Source: JAPEKQ01 sp964516845 (GTDB lineage: Bacteria; Joyebacterota; Joyebacteria; Joyebacterales; Joyebacteraceae). Taken from it: 64,000 bases of DNA. The notes beneath the pieces were generated by a model, which did no database searches, had not been told where the DNA came from, and saw only the letters and a list, made by a program, of their open reading frames with translations. The stretch covers positions 124,001 to 188,000 of the forward strand of contig CAZEXP010000001.1 of assembly GCA_964516845.1 (NCBI GenBank). The letters run 5' to 3'. Of this stretch, positions 16,911 through 26,010 are shown piece by piece. Positions within the stretch are counted from its first letter, which is position 1, and each line of letters opens with the position of its first letter. The position numbers and the translations under genes are program-made.

Positions 16911-18200
16911 ATGACGGGACAGAACGTCGAGCGGGCTATCCGGGAGATCCGCGAAGGACGGATGGTGATCGTCGTCGACGACGAGACGCGGGAGAACGAG
17001 GGCGACCTCATCATGGCCGCGGAGAAGATCACTCCTGAGGCCGTCAACTTCATCGCGAAGGAGGGGCGGGGGCTCATCTGTGTGCCCATGACCGGCGAGG
17101 ATCTCGACGAGCTGGATCTCCATCCGATGGTGGCCGACAACACATCACGAATGAGCACGGCGTTCGCGGTCTCCGTCGACGCGATCGAGGGAACGACGAC
17201 CGGAATCTCCGCCCACGACCGGTCGACGACGATACGAGCCCTGGTCGATCCCGCCACGAAGCCGCGCGATCTGGCGCGGCCCGGGCACATCTTCCCGCTG
17301 CGGGCCGCCGACGGTGGTGTGCTCAGGCGGGCCGGCCACACCGAGGCCGCGGTCGACCTGGCGCGTCTGGCCGGCCTCCAGCCGGCAGGCGTGCTCTGCG
17401 AGATCATGAGCGATGACGGGAGCATGGCGCGGCTGCCCGAACTCCGGGAACTGTCGGAGCGGCACGGACTGGCGCTCGTGAGCATCAAGGACCTCATCGC
17501 GTACCGACAGCGCACGGAGCGACTGGTGCGACGCGTGGCCGAGACGAAACTCCCGACGCGCTGGGGGGAGTTTCGACTGTACCTCTACGAGAACGATGTC
17601 GACGATCAGGAGCACATCGCCCTCGTCAAGGGAGACCCGAAGCCGGACCAGGACGTGCTCGTCCGCGTGCACTCCGAGTGTCTGACGGGCGACGTATTCG
17701 GTTCACGCCGCTGTGACTGCGGCACCCAGCTGGCGCACGCGTTGGCGATGATCGACCGTGAAGGCACCGGCGTGTTCCTCTACATGCGACAGGAAGGCCG
17801 TGGCATCGGTCTCGGGAACAAGCTGAGGGCCTACGCGCTCCAGGACGATGGTCGCGACACGGTCGAGGCGAACGAGGACCTCGGGTTCCCCGCCGACCTC
17901 CGGGACTACGGCGTGGGGGCGCAGATGCTCGCCGACCTCGGCGTGCGCCGCATCCGCCTGCTGACCAACAACCCGCGGAAGATCATCGGTCTCGAGGGAC
18001 ACGGTCTGGCGATCGTCGAACGCGTCCCGATCCAGATCGCTCCGAACGAGCGCAACAAGCAGTATCTGGCGACGAAACGCGACAAACTGGGACACTATCT
18101 GGACCTGGAGCCGTGTGACGTGGGCGCCGACGAGAACGTGGAAGCGACCGGCGAGCCGTCCGAGGACGAGGTCATCAACACGCAGGGAGGCAAGCGATGA
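16911..18200 (+). CDS. ribBA: Bifunctional DHBP synthase/GTP cyclohydrolase II
   Basis: A 429-residue fusion. The RibB part (about 1-205) has DDETRENEGDL, the acidic catalytic loop, and GHTEAAVDLARLAG. The RibA part has VHSECLTGDVFGSRRCDCG (three zinc cysteines), RQEGRGIGL and the GVGAQML..LGV..IRLLTNNP segment. RibA opens GTP and RibB makes the four-carbon unit, so this gene feeds both branches of riboflavin synthesis. Its last four bases overlap the ribH start (ATGA). The tail after YLDLEP is poorly conserved and acidic. Confidence 0.97.
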   Translation: MTGQNVERAIREIREGRMVIVVDDETRENEGDLIMAAEKITPEAVNFIAKEGRGLICVPMTGEDLDELDLHPMVADNTSRMSTAFAVSVDAIEGTTTGISAHDRSTTIRALVDPATKPRDLARPGHIFPLRAADGGVLRRAGHTEAAVDLARLAGLQPAGVLCEIMSDDGSMARLPELRELSERHGLALVSIKDLIAYRQRTERLVRRVAETKLPTRWGEFRLYLYENDVDDQEHIALVKGDPKPDQDVLVRVHSECLTGDVFGSRRCDCGTQLAHALAMIDREGTGVFLYMRQEGRGIGLGNKLRAYALQDDGRDTVEANEDLGFPADLRDYGVGAQMLADLGVRRIRLLTNNPRKIIGLEGHGLAIVERVPIQIAPNERNKQYLATKRDKLGHYLDLEPCDVGADENVEATGEPSEDEVINTQGGKR

Positions 18201-18664
18201 GCAAGGTGTACGAAGGACACATCACGGGAGAGGGACGGTCGTTCGGGATCGTGGTCTCGCGCTTCAACGAATTCATCTCACTCAAGCTGCTCGAAGGGGC
18301 GATGGACTGTCTCAGGCGCCACGGCGTTGACGACTCCGACATCACGATCGTCTGGGTCCCGGGCGCCTTTGATGTGCCGCTCCTGGCCAAGAGAATGGGT
18401 GACTCCGGTTCGCATGATGCGGTACTATGCCTCGGTGCGGTCATCCGTGGCGGGACGCCGCACTTCGACTATGTGGCGGCGGAAGTCGCGAAGGGTGTTG
18501 CACATGCGGGGATGGAGACCGGCGTTCCGACGGTCTTCGGTGTCCTCACGGCCGACAGTATCGAGCAGGCGATCGAACGCGCGGGCACCAAGGCCGGAAA
18601 CCGGGGGTGGGATGCCGCCATGGCCGCCATGGAGCTCGCCGACCTCTACGCAAGGATGGAGTAG
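18197..18664 (+). CDS. ribH: 6,7-dimethyl-8-ribityllumazine synthase
   Basis: A 155-residue subunit of normal length. Motifs are GIVVSRFNEFIS, WVPGAFDVPLLAK, CLGAVIRGGTPHFDYV (with the catalytic His) and PTVFGVLTADSIEQA. It condenses the RibA/RibD product with dihydroxybutanone phosphate, and often forms icosahedral or pentameric assemblies. It is translationally coupled to ribBA by a 4-nt overlap and is followed directly by nusB, a common riboflavin-operon neighbour. Confidence 0.97.
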   Translation: MSKVYEGHITGEGRSFGIVVSRFNEFISLKLLEGAMDCLRRHGVDDSDITIVWVPGAFDVPLLAKRMGDSGSHDAVLCLGAVIRGGTPHFDYVAAEVAKGVAHAGMETGVPTVFGVLTADSIEQAIERAGTKAGNRGWDAAMAAMELADLYARME

Positions 18665-18665
18665 C

Positions 18666-19130
18666 TTGCCGCAAGACAGGAAGGGCGGGACCGGCACACG
18701 GCGGGAGGGCAGGGAGCTGGCGCTCAAGCTGCTCTATCGCGAGGAGGTGACCGGGGTGACGGAGGGTCCGATTCCGGAGATTGACGAAGCCCGCGAGGAC
18801 GCCCTGGTGTTCGCCGAAGAGATCGTCGATGGCGTGCGCGAACATCACGACGAGATCGATCGTCTGATCGGAGCCGCCAGCGAGCACTGGGATATCCCGC
18901 GCATGGGCGCCGTCGACAGGACCGTGCTGCGTATCGGCGCATACGAGCTGCTGTGTGTCCCCGACACCCCTGTTGGCGTTGTGATCAACGAAGCCGTCGA
19001 GATCGCGAGGAAGTACTCATCGAATGAGGGCGCGCGCTTTGTCAACGGCGTGCTCGACCACGTTGCGCGCGACGCGCGCGATGCCTCCGGGACGGACAGC
19101 CCGGAGGCCGAGGACGTGCAGGCCGGCTGA
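18666..19130 (+). CDS. nusB: Transcription antitermination factor NusB
   Basis: A 154-residue all-helical protein. The NusB signatures are RREGRELALKLLYREE, WDIPRMGAVDRTVLRIGAYELL, VGVVINEAVEIARKYSSNEGARFVNGVLD. It binds BoxA RNA with S10 in rRNA antitermination. There is no ATG before the conserved start. TTG 18666 lies just after the ribH stop with GGATGGAG upstream, so I chose that. The C-terminal tail (DASGTDSPEAEDVQAG) is unconserved. Confidence 0.93.
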   Translation: MPQDRKGGTGTRREGRELALKLLYREEVTGVTEGPIPEIDEAREDALVFAEEIVDGVREHHDEIDRLIGAASEHWDIPRMGAVDRTVLRIGAYELLCVPDTPVGVVINEAVEIARKYSSNEGARFVNGVLDHVARDARDASGTDSPEAEDVQAG

Positions 19131-19154
19131 GCAACAGCATCGCCAGGAGGCATC

Positions 19155-19880
19155 GTGCGCTGTCTCATCGCGACGGATATCCACAGCAATATCGAAGCGC
19201 TTGAAGCAGTCCTCGAGGATGCCTCGGAACTCGGCTGTGACACGTATCTCTGCCTCGGCGACATCGTCGGGTACGGAGCGAGCCCGGGCGAGACTCTCGC
19301 AGTCGTACGTGACCGGTTCGACACGGTCGTTCGGGGGAACCACGACGCCGCCGTCATCGATGTGGCGGAGAGCTTTCGCTTCAACGAGCATGCACGCGCC
19401 GCCATCGAGTGGACACGCACCGAGCTGACATCCGCCGATCAAGAGTACATCAAGGGGCTTCCCCTGACGGAGCACGTCGACGGTGTCCGGCTCGTTCACG
19501 CGAGTCCCGAGGACCCGGCGGCGTGGAATTACGTCAAGGACACGATGGGCGCGTCGTACCAGTTCGAGGCGTTCGAGGAGCAGTTCTGTCTGATAGGGCA
19601 CACGCACATCCCGCTCGTGGTCTCGCTCGCGGGCGGCACGCTCCGCGCGGAGACAGGGTCACTCATCCGGCTGCGCCCGAACATCCGCTACCTCGTCAAC
19701 GTGGGCAGCGTCGGACAGCCGCGTGACGGCGACCCGCATGCGGCGTACGGGGTTCTCGATCTCGAGGCGGGGAGTCTCGAGCTGAGGCGGGTGAAGTACC
19801 GCGTGAAGCGCGCCCGGCGGAAGATCCTCAACGCCGGGCTGCCGGAGTTTCTCGGGGAGAGGCTCCTGGACGGGGTCTGA
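19155..19880 (+). CDS. Calcineurin-like metallophosphoesterase (YfcE/MJ0936-like)
   Basis: A 241-residue protein with the metallophosphoesterase motifs in order: TDIHSN (D-x-H), LGDIVGYG (GD), RGNHDAA (GNHD), a histidine in VHASP and GHTHIPL (GHxH). The small single-domain form hydrolyses phosphodiesters or phosphoproteins with two metal ions. The substrate cannot be told. The GTG start follows AGGAGG at ideal spacing. It sits between nusB and the first glycosyltransferase, so it may belong to either unit. Confidence 0.9.
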   Translation: MRCLIATDIHSNIEALEAVLEDASELGCDTYLCLGDIVGYGASPGETLAVVRDRFDTVVRGNHDAAVIDVAESFRFNEHARAAIEWTRTELTSADQEYIKGLPLTEHVDGVRLVHASPEDPAAWNYVKDTMGASYQFEAFEEQFCLIGHTHIPLVVSLAGGTLRAETGSLIRLRPNIRYLVNVGSVGQPRDGDPHAAYGVLDLEAGSLELRRVKYRVKRARRKILNAGLPEFLGERLLDGV

Positions 19881-19956
19881 TCAGCGCACGACCAGGCGAT
19901 TGCTTGGGACGCTGCACCTCGGGTCGCGCCGCGTCCGGCGACCCCACGGAGGTTCG

Positions 19957-20889
19957 ATGATTCGAGTGAGCGCCGGAGTGATGGCGTACAACGAGGAGAA
20001 GAACATCGAGCGGCTGCTCGAGGCCCTCTCCGCACAGAACCTCAAGACGGTGGAGATCCGCGAGATCATCGTGGTCTCGAGCGGTTCGACCGACGCGACC
20101 GACGGGATCGTGAGACGCTGGTCGTCCCGTGACGGGCGTGTGCGGCTGATCCGCCAGGAGGAGCGTCGCGGGAAATCATCCGCCATCAATCTTTTCCTTG
20201 CGGAGGCCCGCAAGGACACCGATGTCTACGTGCTCGAGAGCGGGGACACCGTGCCCCATCCGGACTGCGTCGAGAACATGGTCGCGCCGTTCGCCGATGA
20301 GACGGTCGGGATGACCGGAGGACGGCCGACGCCGGTCGATGACGCCGACACGTTCATGGGATTCGTCGTTCACATGCTCTGGCGGCTGCACCACCGGTTG
20401 GCTCTGAAGACGCCGAAGCTCGGGGAGATGGTCGCGTTTCGCTCGTTCGTCACGAGGATCCCGCCCGAGAGCGCCGTCGATGAAGCATCTATCGAGGCCA
20501 TCGTCGTCGAGCGCGGCAAGAGACTGCTCTACGCTCCCGAGGCCATCGTGTACAACAAGGGTGCCGCCACCGTGCGTGACTTCCTCAAGCAGCGCCGCAG
20601 GATCTATGCAGGACATCTCTGGCTCGAACGGGAACAGTCGTATGAGGTCTCGACCAAGAAGGTCGGCGGCATCCTCTCGGTACTCGTCGAGGACTTCCGG
20701 TTCTCGCCGAGGAATCTCGCATGGACGCTGAGCGGCGTCTGGCTCGAGTTCGTCGGCCGGCTTCTCGGGCTGTTCGATTTCCACGTCCTGGGCAGGAACC
20801 CTTTCACGTGGGACGTCTCCGAGACCACGAAGGACCTCAGCGACGTGCCGCCCGCCCACGCTCACACCCGCACATCCGGAGACTCATGA
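19957..20889 (+). CDS. Glycosyltransferase family 2
   Basis: A 310-residue GT-A enzyme. It begins with SAGVMAYNEEKNIERLLEAL, then VVSSGSTDATDGIV and a DxD-like acidic site near VLESGD. The C-terminal third has basic residues and a possible amphipathic or membrane stretch (LSGVWLEFVGRLLGLFDF). It transfers a sugar from a nucleotide donor; donor and acceptor are unknown. The ATG follows CGGAGG. The next gene starts inside its stop codon (ATGA). Confidence 0.85.
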   Translation: MIRVSAGVMAYNEEKNIERLLEALSAQNLKTVEIREIIVVSSGSTDATDGIVRRWSSRDGRVRLIRQEERRGKSSAINLFLAEARKDTDVYVLESGDTVPHPDCVENMVAPFADETVGMTGGRPTPVDDADTFMGFVVHMLWRLHHRLALKTPKLGEMVAFRSFVTRIPPESAVDEASIEAIVVERGKRLLYAPEAIVYNKGAATVRDFLKQRRRIYAGHLWLEREQSYEVSTKKVGGILSVLVEDFRFSPRNLAWTLSGVWLEFVGRLLGLFDFHVLGRNPFTWDVSETTKDLSDVPPAHAHTRTSGDS

Positions 20890-21995
20890 TGCTGGGCGTC
20901 CTCGCTCGCATACCGCTCTACGGGGCGATGCGCACCTTCGGCCGGCCGCGGATGCTGCCGCTCAACCTTACGGTGAGCGTGACCTACCGGTGCAACTCGC
21001 GTTGCCGCACCTGCAATGTCTACGAGCGGGAGGCGGTGGAGTTCACGTCAGAGGAGTTCGCGCGGGTGTTCCGCTCGCTGGGTCGCGCTCCGTACTGGTA
21101 CACCATGAGCGGCGGAGAGCCGTTCCTCAGAAAGGATCTGCCCGAGATCTGCGCGAGCGCAGCCGAGGCCGGGGCGCCGGGCATCATCAACATCCCGACC
21201 AACGGCATCCTCAGCGATCGGATCCCGGACATGGTGCGGGAGATCGCGAGGGCGTGCCCGCGGACTCAGATCATCATCAACCTGTCGATCGACGAGATCG
21301 GGGAACGGCACGACGAGATCCGGGGCGTCCCGGGCAACTTCGAGCGCGCGATGCGGACGTACGAGGGGCTCCGGGCGATCGACGCGTCCAACCTGACGGT
21401 CGGCGTGCACACGGTCATCTCGGTGCACAATGTCGCCCGCATCCCGGAGATCTACCGTCACGTCATGCGTGACCTCGCGCCGGACTCCCTCATCACCGAA
21501 ATCGCTGAGGAGCGCGTGGAACTCGGGACGCTGAACAGCGGCGTCACGCCGGCGCCGGGCGACTACGCCGCCGCTGTCGACTTCCTCTCGGCCCGCCTGA
21601 AGGAGGAGGAGTTCCACGGGATCAGCCGCATCACGCAGTCGTTCCGCATCCGCTACTACGAGATGGTCAAGCGCTACCTGCGGGAGCGGCGGCAGATCAT
21701 CCCGTGCTACGCGGGAATCGCCTCGGCGCAGATCGCTCCCGACGGCGACGTCTGGTTCTGCTGCATCGAGGCGACGTCCGTGGGCAACCTGCGAGACAGC
21801 GGATACGATTTCGGGGCCGTCTGGTTCGGCGAGGCGGCGGGCGAGCTCCGGCAGCGCGTGCGCGACGGCCTCTGTTCTTGTCCGCTTGCCAACGCCGGAT
21901 ACACCAACATGCTGATGCACCCACCGACGCTGGCGTCCGTCGCCGCGCGGCTGGCGGTCCCGCATCGCGCTCAGCGCGCGGGGGGCAAGCGATGA
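20886..21995 (+). CDS. Radical SAM protein with SPASM-like C-terminal cysteines
   Basis: A 369-residue enzyme. The radical SAM motif C-x3-C-x2-C is at Cys36, Cys40 and Cys43 (CNSRCRTC). The GGE motif is in MSGGEPFLRKDL, and IPTNGI matches the strand-5 region. Further cysteines in the C-terminal region (CYAG, FCCIEA, LCSCPLA) resemble a SPASM-type auxiliary cluster. The substrate is unknown; family members mature peptides or modify sugars and lipids. It is coupled by ATGA overlaps to the GT2 gene before and the DUF362 gene after. Confidence 0.88.
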   Translation: MMLGVLARIPLYGAMRTFGRPRMLPLNLTVSVTYRCNSRCRTCNVYEREAVEFTSEEFARVFRSLGRAPYWYTMSGGEPFLRKDLPEICASAAEAGAPGIINIPTNGILSDRIPDMVREIARACPRTQIIINLSIDEIGERHDEIRGVPGNFERAMRTYEGLRAIDASNLTVGVHTVISVHNVARIPEIYRHVMRDLAPDSLITEIAEERVELGTLNSGVTPAPGDYAAAVDFLSARLKEEEFHGISRITQSFRIRYYEMVKRYLRERRQIIPCYAGIASAQIAPDGDVWFCCIEATSVGNLRDSGYDFGAVWFGEAAGELRQRVRDGLCSCPLANAGYTNMLMHPPTLASVAARLAVPHRAQRAGGKR

Positions 21996-23131
21996 GGGTC
22001 GTGCTCGGCGAGGTCCGCTCGTACGACGTTGCCGCCATCCGGAGTATGGTGGAGCGCGCTCTGGCCGACCTCGACATGTCCTTCGCGGGGGCGCGGACGG
22101 CGATCGTCAAGCCGAACATCGTGACGGGACGCCGTCCGGACTCGGGTGTCGTGACACATCCGGCCGTCGTCGAGGCGATCGTGCAGATGCTCCGGGACGC
22201 CGGGGTGTCGCGTATCACTCTGGCGGACGGCCCCGGCGTCGGGCTCGACAGCGACTGGGTCTTCGAGAAATCCGGGTACCGGGCGCTGGCCGACAGGCTC
22301 GGCGTCGAGCTGGTGACGTTCAACGGGATTGCGCGGCGGAAGCGGGAGTGGAAGTACGGTGAGGTCGGGATCCCCGAGATACTCGAGGACGCCGATCTCT
22401 ACATCAACGTGCCGAAGATGAAGACGCACGGCTACACGACCGTGACGCTCTCGATGAAGAATCACAAGGGCATGCTCTCGCAGGCCGACAAGAAGCTCGA
22501 TCATCACCTCGGGCTGCACGAGCCGCTGGCCGAACAGGCCCGTCTGCGTCCGCCCGACCTCATCGTGCTCGACGGGATCGTCGGGATCGAGGGAGACGGC
22601 CCTCTCAACGGCAAGCGCGTTCATGCGAACCTCCTGGCGGTCGGGACCAACATGCTCGCGGTCGACGCGACCGTGGCAAGACACATGGGGATCGAACCGA
22701 CCGAGATCAAGCATCTCGTGTTCGCGGCGGAGAAAGGCCTCGGGACGCTCGACCCGGACGTCACAGGGACGGCTCCGACGCGCCGCTTCGCCAGGGCGAA
22801 CGAGGAGTATGGACGGGTCGGCAACATCTACTCGTGGCGCGACTGCACGGCGTGCTCGATGTGCATCGACTCGTTCGGCGGGGCGGTCTCACTGGCCCTC
22901 AAGGAGCCGCGGTACTGGTTCACGCTGGTTCCGAAGCTGGCATGGTGGGGGCTTATCGGAGGGCTGCACATCGTTCAGGGCCGCGAGGGTCGACTGCCGA
23001 ACCGGCCGGGCAAGGTGATCTGCTTCGGGAAATGCACCGGCGAACTCGCCGCCCGAGAGGGTCTCACGCACCTGGCGGGATGTCCGCCGACGGCTCGTGA
23101 AGTGGCCGAGGCTCTCAGGAAAGGACTCTGA
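21992..23131 (+). CDS. DUF362 domain protein
   Basis: A 379-residue protein with the DUF362 pattern: AIVKPNIVTGRRPDSGVVTHP, ITLADGPGV, DLYINVPKMKTHGYTTVTLSMKNHKGM, LIVLDGIVGIEGDGP. A C-terminal region carries Cys285, Cys288 and Cys291 (CTACSMC) and further cysteines (CFGKC, GCPP), possibly an iron-sulfur site. Biochemical roles of DUF362 are poorly defined. Its tight coupling (4-nt overlap) to the radical SAM gene, with the methyltransferase gene 3 nt downstream, suggests a shared modification pathway. Confidence 0.85.
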   Translation: MRVVLGEVRSYDVAAIRSMVERALADLDMSFAGARTAIVKPNIVTGRRPDSGVVTHPAVVEAIVQMLRDAGVSRITLADGPGVGLDSDWVFEKSGYRALADRLGVELVTFNGIARRKREWKYGEVGIPEILEDADLYINVPKMKTHGYTTVTLSMKNHKGMLSQADKKLDHHLGLHEPLAEQARLRPPDLIVLDGIVGIEGDGPLNGKRVHANLLAVGTNMLAVDATVARHMGIEPTEIKHLVFAAEKGLGTLDPDVTGTAPTRRFARANEEYGRVGNIYSWRDCTACSMCIDSFGGAVSLALKEPRYWFTLVPKLAWWGLIGGLHIVQGREGRLPNRPGKVICFGKCTGELAAREGLTHLAGCPPTAREVAEALRKGL

Positions 23132-23134
23132 CGG

Positions 23135-23974
23135 ATGGCCGTAGTCGACCGCGACACCGGTCTGGGGACCACGTACGAGCGCATCGCAGTGGCCTTGATG
23201 CTCGAGCGTTTCGCGGCGCGGCACGACGTGTCGCGCGTGCTCGAGGGGCCGGTGGACGGCATCACGGGCATCGCCGGACTCAACAGCATTCCGCTCGCGC
23301 AGCGGGGAGCGCGGGTCGATCTTCTCCTTGGAGACAGCGGTCAGCGCGAACTCGCAGGGCGGATCTGGCACGGTCTGGGGCTCGCGGACCGATCGAGCAT
23401 CCGGGTGAGCGAGAACGGGATGCTGTCCGTCCCCGAGCGGTCATACGACCTGGTGTGGAACTTCAATGCGTTGCCGCAGTCGAAGGACCCCGCGCGCCTG
23501 GTCGCGGAGATGTGTGACGCCAGCAACCGCTACGTGATGATCTTCGTCTCGAACACGTGGAACTACGGATTCCCGGTGCACCGTCTCCATCACCACGCGG
23601 CGCATGAGGACTGGACCCACGGCGACATCGCGTCGATGAACGTGCCCAAGATCGAACGGATGCTCCGGGACCGTGGATTCGCATCGCGAGAGCGCCTGGT
23701 CGTCGACACACCGTGGTGGCCCGACATCGACTCGCCGATCGAGGAGGTCATAGCGACCTTCCTTCCGTTCCTCAGGCGCCGGGTATCGGGTTCTAAGCGG
23801 CTCGAGCACTACACATGGACATGGGATGCCCTCCCGTATTTCGACATGGACAAGCGGAAGCGGCTGATGGACGAGATCGGAAAGCACTTCGTCATCGAAC
23901 GTTCGGCTCCGGGCGCGCTGAAGATCCTGTTCGCACATCACCGCGGCGTGCTGGCCGAGAGGACGAACGAGTGA
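23135..23974 (+). CDS. SAM-dependent methyltransferase-like protein
   Basis: A 279-residue protein with a class I methyltransferase-like layout. TTYERIAVALMLERFA leads to VLEGPVDGITGIAGLNS (motif I region), a second-strand acidic motif (VDLLLGD) and YDLVWNFNALPQSKDP (motif IV region). Aromatic residues dominate the C-terminus. The glycine loop is not canonical, so SAM binding is inferred. It starts 3 nt after the DUF362 stop, and its stop overlaps the next GTG start. The likely target is an envelope or lipid-linked intermediate, but nothing proves that. Confidence 0.65.
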   Translation: MAVVDRDTGLGTTYERIAVALMLERFAARHDVSRVLEGPVDGITGIAGLNSIPLAQRGARVDLLLGDSGQRELAGRIWHGLGLADRSSIRVSENGMLSVPERSYDLVWNFNALPQSKDPARLVAEMCDASNRYVMIFVSNTWNYGFPVHRLHHHAAHEDWTHGDIASMNVPKIERMLRDRGFASRERLVVDTPWWPDIDSPIEEVIATFLPFLRRRVSGSKRLEHYTWTWDALPYFDMDKRKRLMDEIGKHFVIERSAPGALKILFAHHRGVLAERTNE

Positions 23975-25041
23975 GTCGTAGAAACCGCATACTGATCGCC
24001 CTCGTGGTCGGCTGCGTCCTGCTGGCCGTCGCCCTGAGGGGGCTTGATCTCAGGAGCATCGGCGCGCGCATCGGGAGCGCCGACCCGCGGTGGCTTGCGC
24101 TCGCAGCGTTGGTCTATCTCTCGGCCTACTTCGTGCGGAGCCTCAGGTGGCGTCTCATCCTGCGTCCGATCGAACGCGTCACCGTGCGTGAGAGCTTCGC
24201 GATGCTCATGGCCGGGTACTTTCTCAACTACCTCATCCCGATCCGTGCCGGCGAGGTTGCGAAGTCGTTCTTCCTGAAGCGCATGAAGGGCGTGCCGATC
24301 GCCACGAGCCTGCCGACCGTCTTCGTCGACAAGCTGCTCGAGCTCTTCTCGATACTGCTCGTCATCGTGATGGTGCCGGTCCTGTCGGTTCGGCTCTCAG
24401 GATCACTCGCGTCTCTGATCGTTGCAGTCCTCGTTGTCTTCGTCATGGCTGTCGGGCTGCTGCTTCTCGCGATCCGGAAGCGCGAAGCTACGGTGCGGCT
24501 GATCTGCAGGCTCCTCTCGTGGCTTCCCCGCCGGGCGTACGATCGCATCTCTTCATGGCTGGGGTTGTTCATCAACGGACTGTCGATGTCGGCCTCGACG
24601 GTGCGTGGTCTGTGGGGACTGCTGGCGCTCACCGGCTGCGCGGTCCTGCTCGACGCCGTCTACTTCCGGCTGATGTTCCTGGCTTTCGACATTCCCGTGA
24701 GCTACCCGATCGTGCTCTTCGGCTATACACTGATATCCCTGTCGTATATTCTCCCGACACCGCCCGCGCAGATAGGCTACAACGAGATGATCATGGAGCT
24801 GATCTTCGCTGCCGGACTCGGAATGTCCCGTCCCGACGTGATGGTCGTCATGCTCCTCGCGCACCCGCTGACGGGCATTCTCATCACATTGGTCGGGCTC
24901 TGGTCGTTCTCATCGATGAGCATTCGCCTGACGGAGAGCTTTCGGCAGATCGAGGAAGAAGGAGCACTCGCGGGAGCGTCCGCGGACGCGTGTCCGTCAC
25001 CGGGACCACCGCGCATTGACCAGCAGGGGAGGAATCAGTGA
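23971..25041 (+). CDS. Lysylphosphatidylglycerol synthase TM-region (UPF0104) flippase-like membrane protein
   Basis: A 356-residue integral membrane protein with about 8 helices. It shows AYFVRSLRWRLILRPI, FAMLMAGYFLNYLIPIRAGEV (the conserved G-Y-x2-N-x2-P-x-R-x-GE) and VDKLLELFSILLV. This is the stand-alone membrane domain of the MprF/AglD superfamily, found in glycolipid and polysaccharide clusters and thought to move or anchor lipids. The GTG start overlaps the preceding stop (GTGA). The C-terminal 30 residues are soluble and unconserved. Confidence 0.88.
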   Translation: MSRRNRILIALVVGCVLLAVALRGLDLRSIGARIGSADPRWLALAALVYLSAYFVRSLRWRLILRPIERVTVRESFAMLMAGYFLNYLIPIRAGEVAKSFFLKRMKGVPIATSLPTVFVDKLLELFSILLVIVMVPVLSVRLSGSLASLIVAVLVVFVMAVGLLLLAIRKREATVRLICRLLSWLPRRAYDRISSWLGLFINGLSMSASTVRGLWGLLALTGCAVLLDAVYFRLMFLAFDIPVSYPIVLFGYTLISLSYILPTPPAQIGYNEMIMELIFAAGLGMSRPDVMVVMLLAHPLTGILITLVGLWSFSSMSIRLTESFRQIEEEGALAGASADACPSPGPPRIDQQGRNQ

Positions 25042-25994
25042 AGCGCTATCTCGTGACCGGCGCGGCGGGCTTCATCGGCTCGCACCTGGCGGAACGTCTC
25101 ATCGGTACCGGGGCCGAGGTCGTCGGGGTCGACTGCTTCACCGACTACTACAGGAGAGAGATCAAGGAGTCGAATCTCGAGAGTCTTCGGGGATCCGACC
25201 GCTTCCAAATCATTGAGGCGGACCTGGCGACCGCGGAACTCGAACCACTCCTCGACGGCGTCGACGGGGTGCTTCACATGGCGGCCCAGGCGGGAGTACG
25301 CGCGAGCTGGGGCAGCAGCTTCCAGACCTACCTCGACTGCAACGTCCGCTCGACCCAGCGTCTCCTCGAGGCCGTCAAGGACCGGCCGCTGGACCGCTTC
25401 GTCTACGCCTCGTCCTCATCGGTCTACGGCCAGACGGACGATCTCCCCATGCGCGAACGCGGTCTGACCTGCCCGGTCTCGCCGTACGGGGTGACGAAGC
25501 TGGCCGGCGAACACCTGGCGGTTCTCTACCACCGGAACTACGGGGTCCCCACGGTCTCGCTGCGGTTCTTCACGGTCTACGGACCGCGGCAGCGCCCGGA
25601 CATGGCGTTCCATCGCTTCCTCAGGGCGGGCATGCTTGGTCAGCCCGTCGAGATATACGGCGACGGCCGCCAGACGCGCGATTTCACGTATGTCGATGAT
25701 ACCGTCAGCGGCATCGTGGCCGCTCTGGAGCAGGGGCCGCCCGGAGAGGTCTTCAATCTCGGAGGCGGGGGAAGCGTCACGCTCAACCATGCCGTCGACC
25801 TCATAGAGGGATTGGTCGGTCGAAGCCTCGACAGGAAATACGGCGACCAGCAGATGGGCGACGTCAGCGACACCCGCGCGGACAACTCGAAGGCGCGCGA
25901 GATTCTCGGATTCAAGCCAGCCTCGAGTCTCGAAGCGGGTCTTGCGAGAGAGTTCGAGTGGGTTGCCGGGCTTTATCGGAACGAATCGGTCTGA
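25038..25994 (+). CDS. NAD-dependent nucleotide-sugar epimerase/dehydratase
   Basis: A 318-residue extended SDR. It has the Rossmann motif GAAGFIGSHL, MAAQAGVRASW, ASSSSVYGQTDDLPM and the catalytic YGVTK (YxxxK). RFFTVYGPRQRPDMAFHRF and DFTYVDDTV are typical of UDP-glucuronate or UDP-glucose 4-epimerases. It supplies an activated sugar to the surrounding glycosyltransferases. Exact specificity among GalE, UDP-GlcA epimerase and related enzymes is not decided. The GTG start overlaps the preceding stop. Confidence 0.88.
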   Translation: MKRYLVTGAAGFIGSHLAERLIGTGAEVVGVDCFTDYYRREIKESNLESLRGSDRFQIIEADLATAELEPLLDGVDGVLHMAAQAGVRASWGSSFQTYLDCNVRSTQRLLEAVKDRPLDRFVYASSSSVYGQTDDLPMRERGLTCPVSPYGVTKLAGEHLAVLYHRNYGVPTVSLRFFTVYGPRQRPDMAFHRFLRAGMLGQPVEIYGDGRQTRDFTYVDDTVSGIVAALEQGPPGEVFNLGGGGSVTLNHAVDLIEGLVGRSLDRKYGDQQMGDVSDTRADNSKAREILGFKPASSLEAGLAREFEWVAGLYRNESV

Positions 25995-26010
25995 CGAAGG
26001 AGTGACACAC

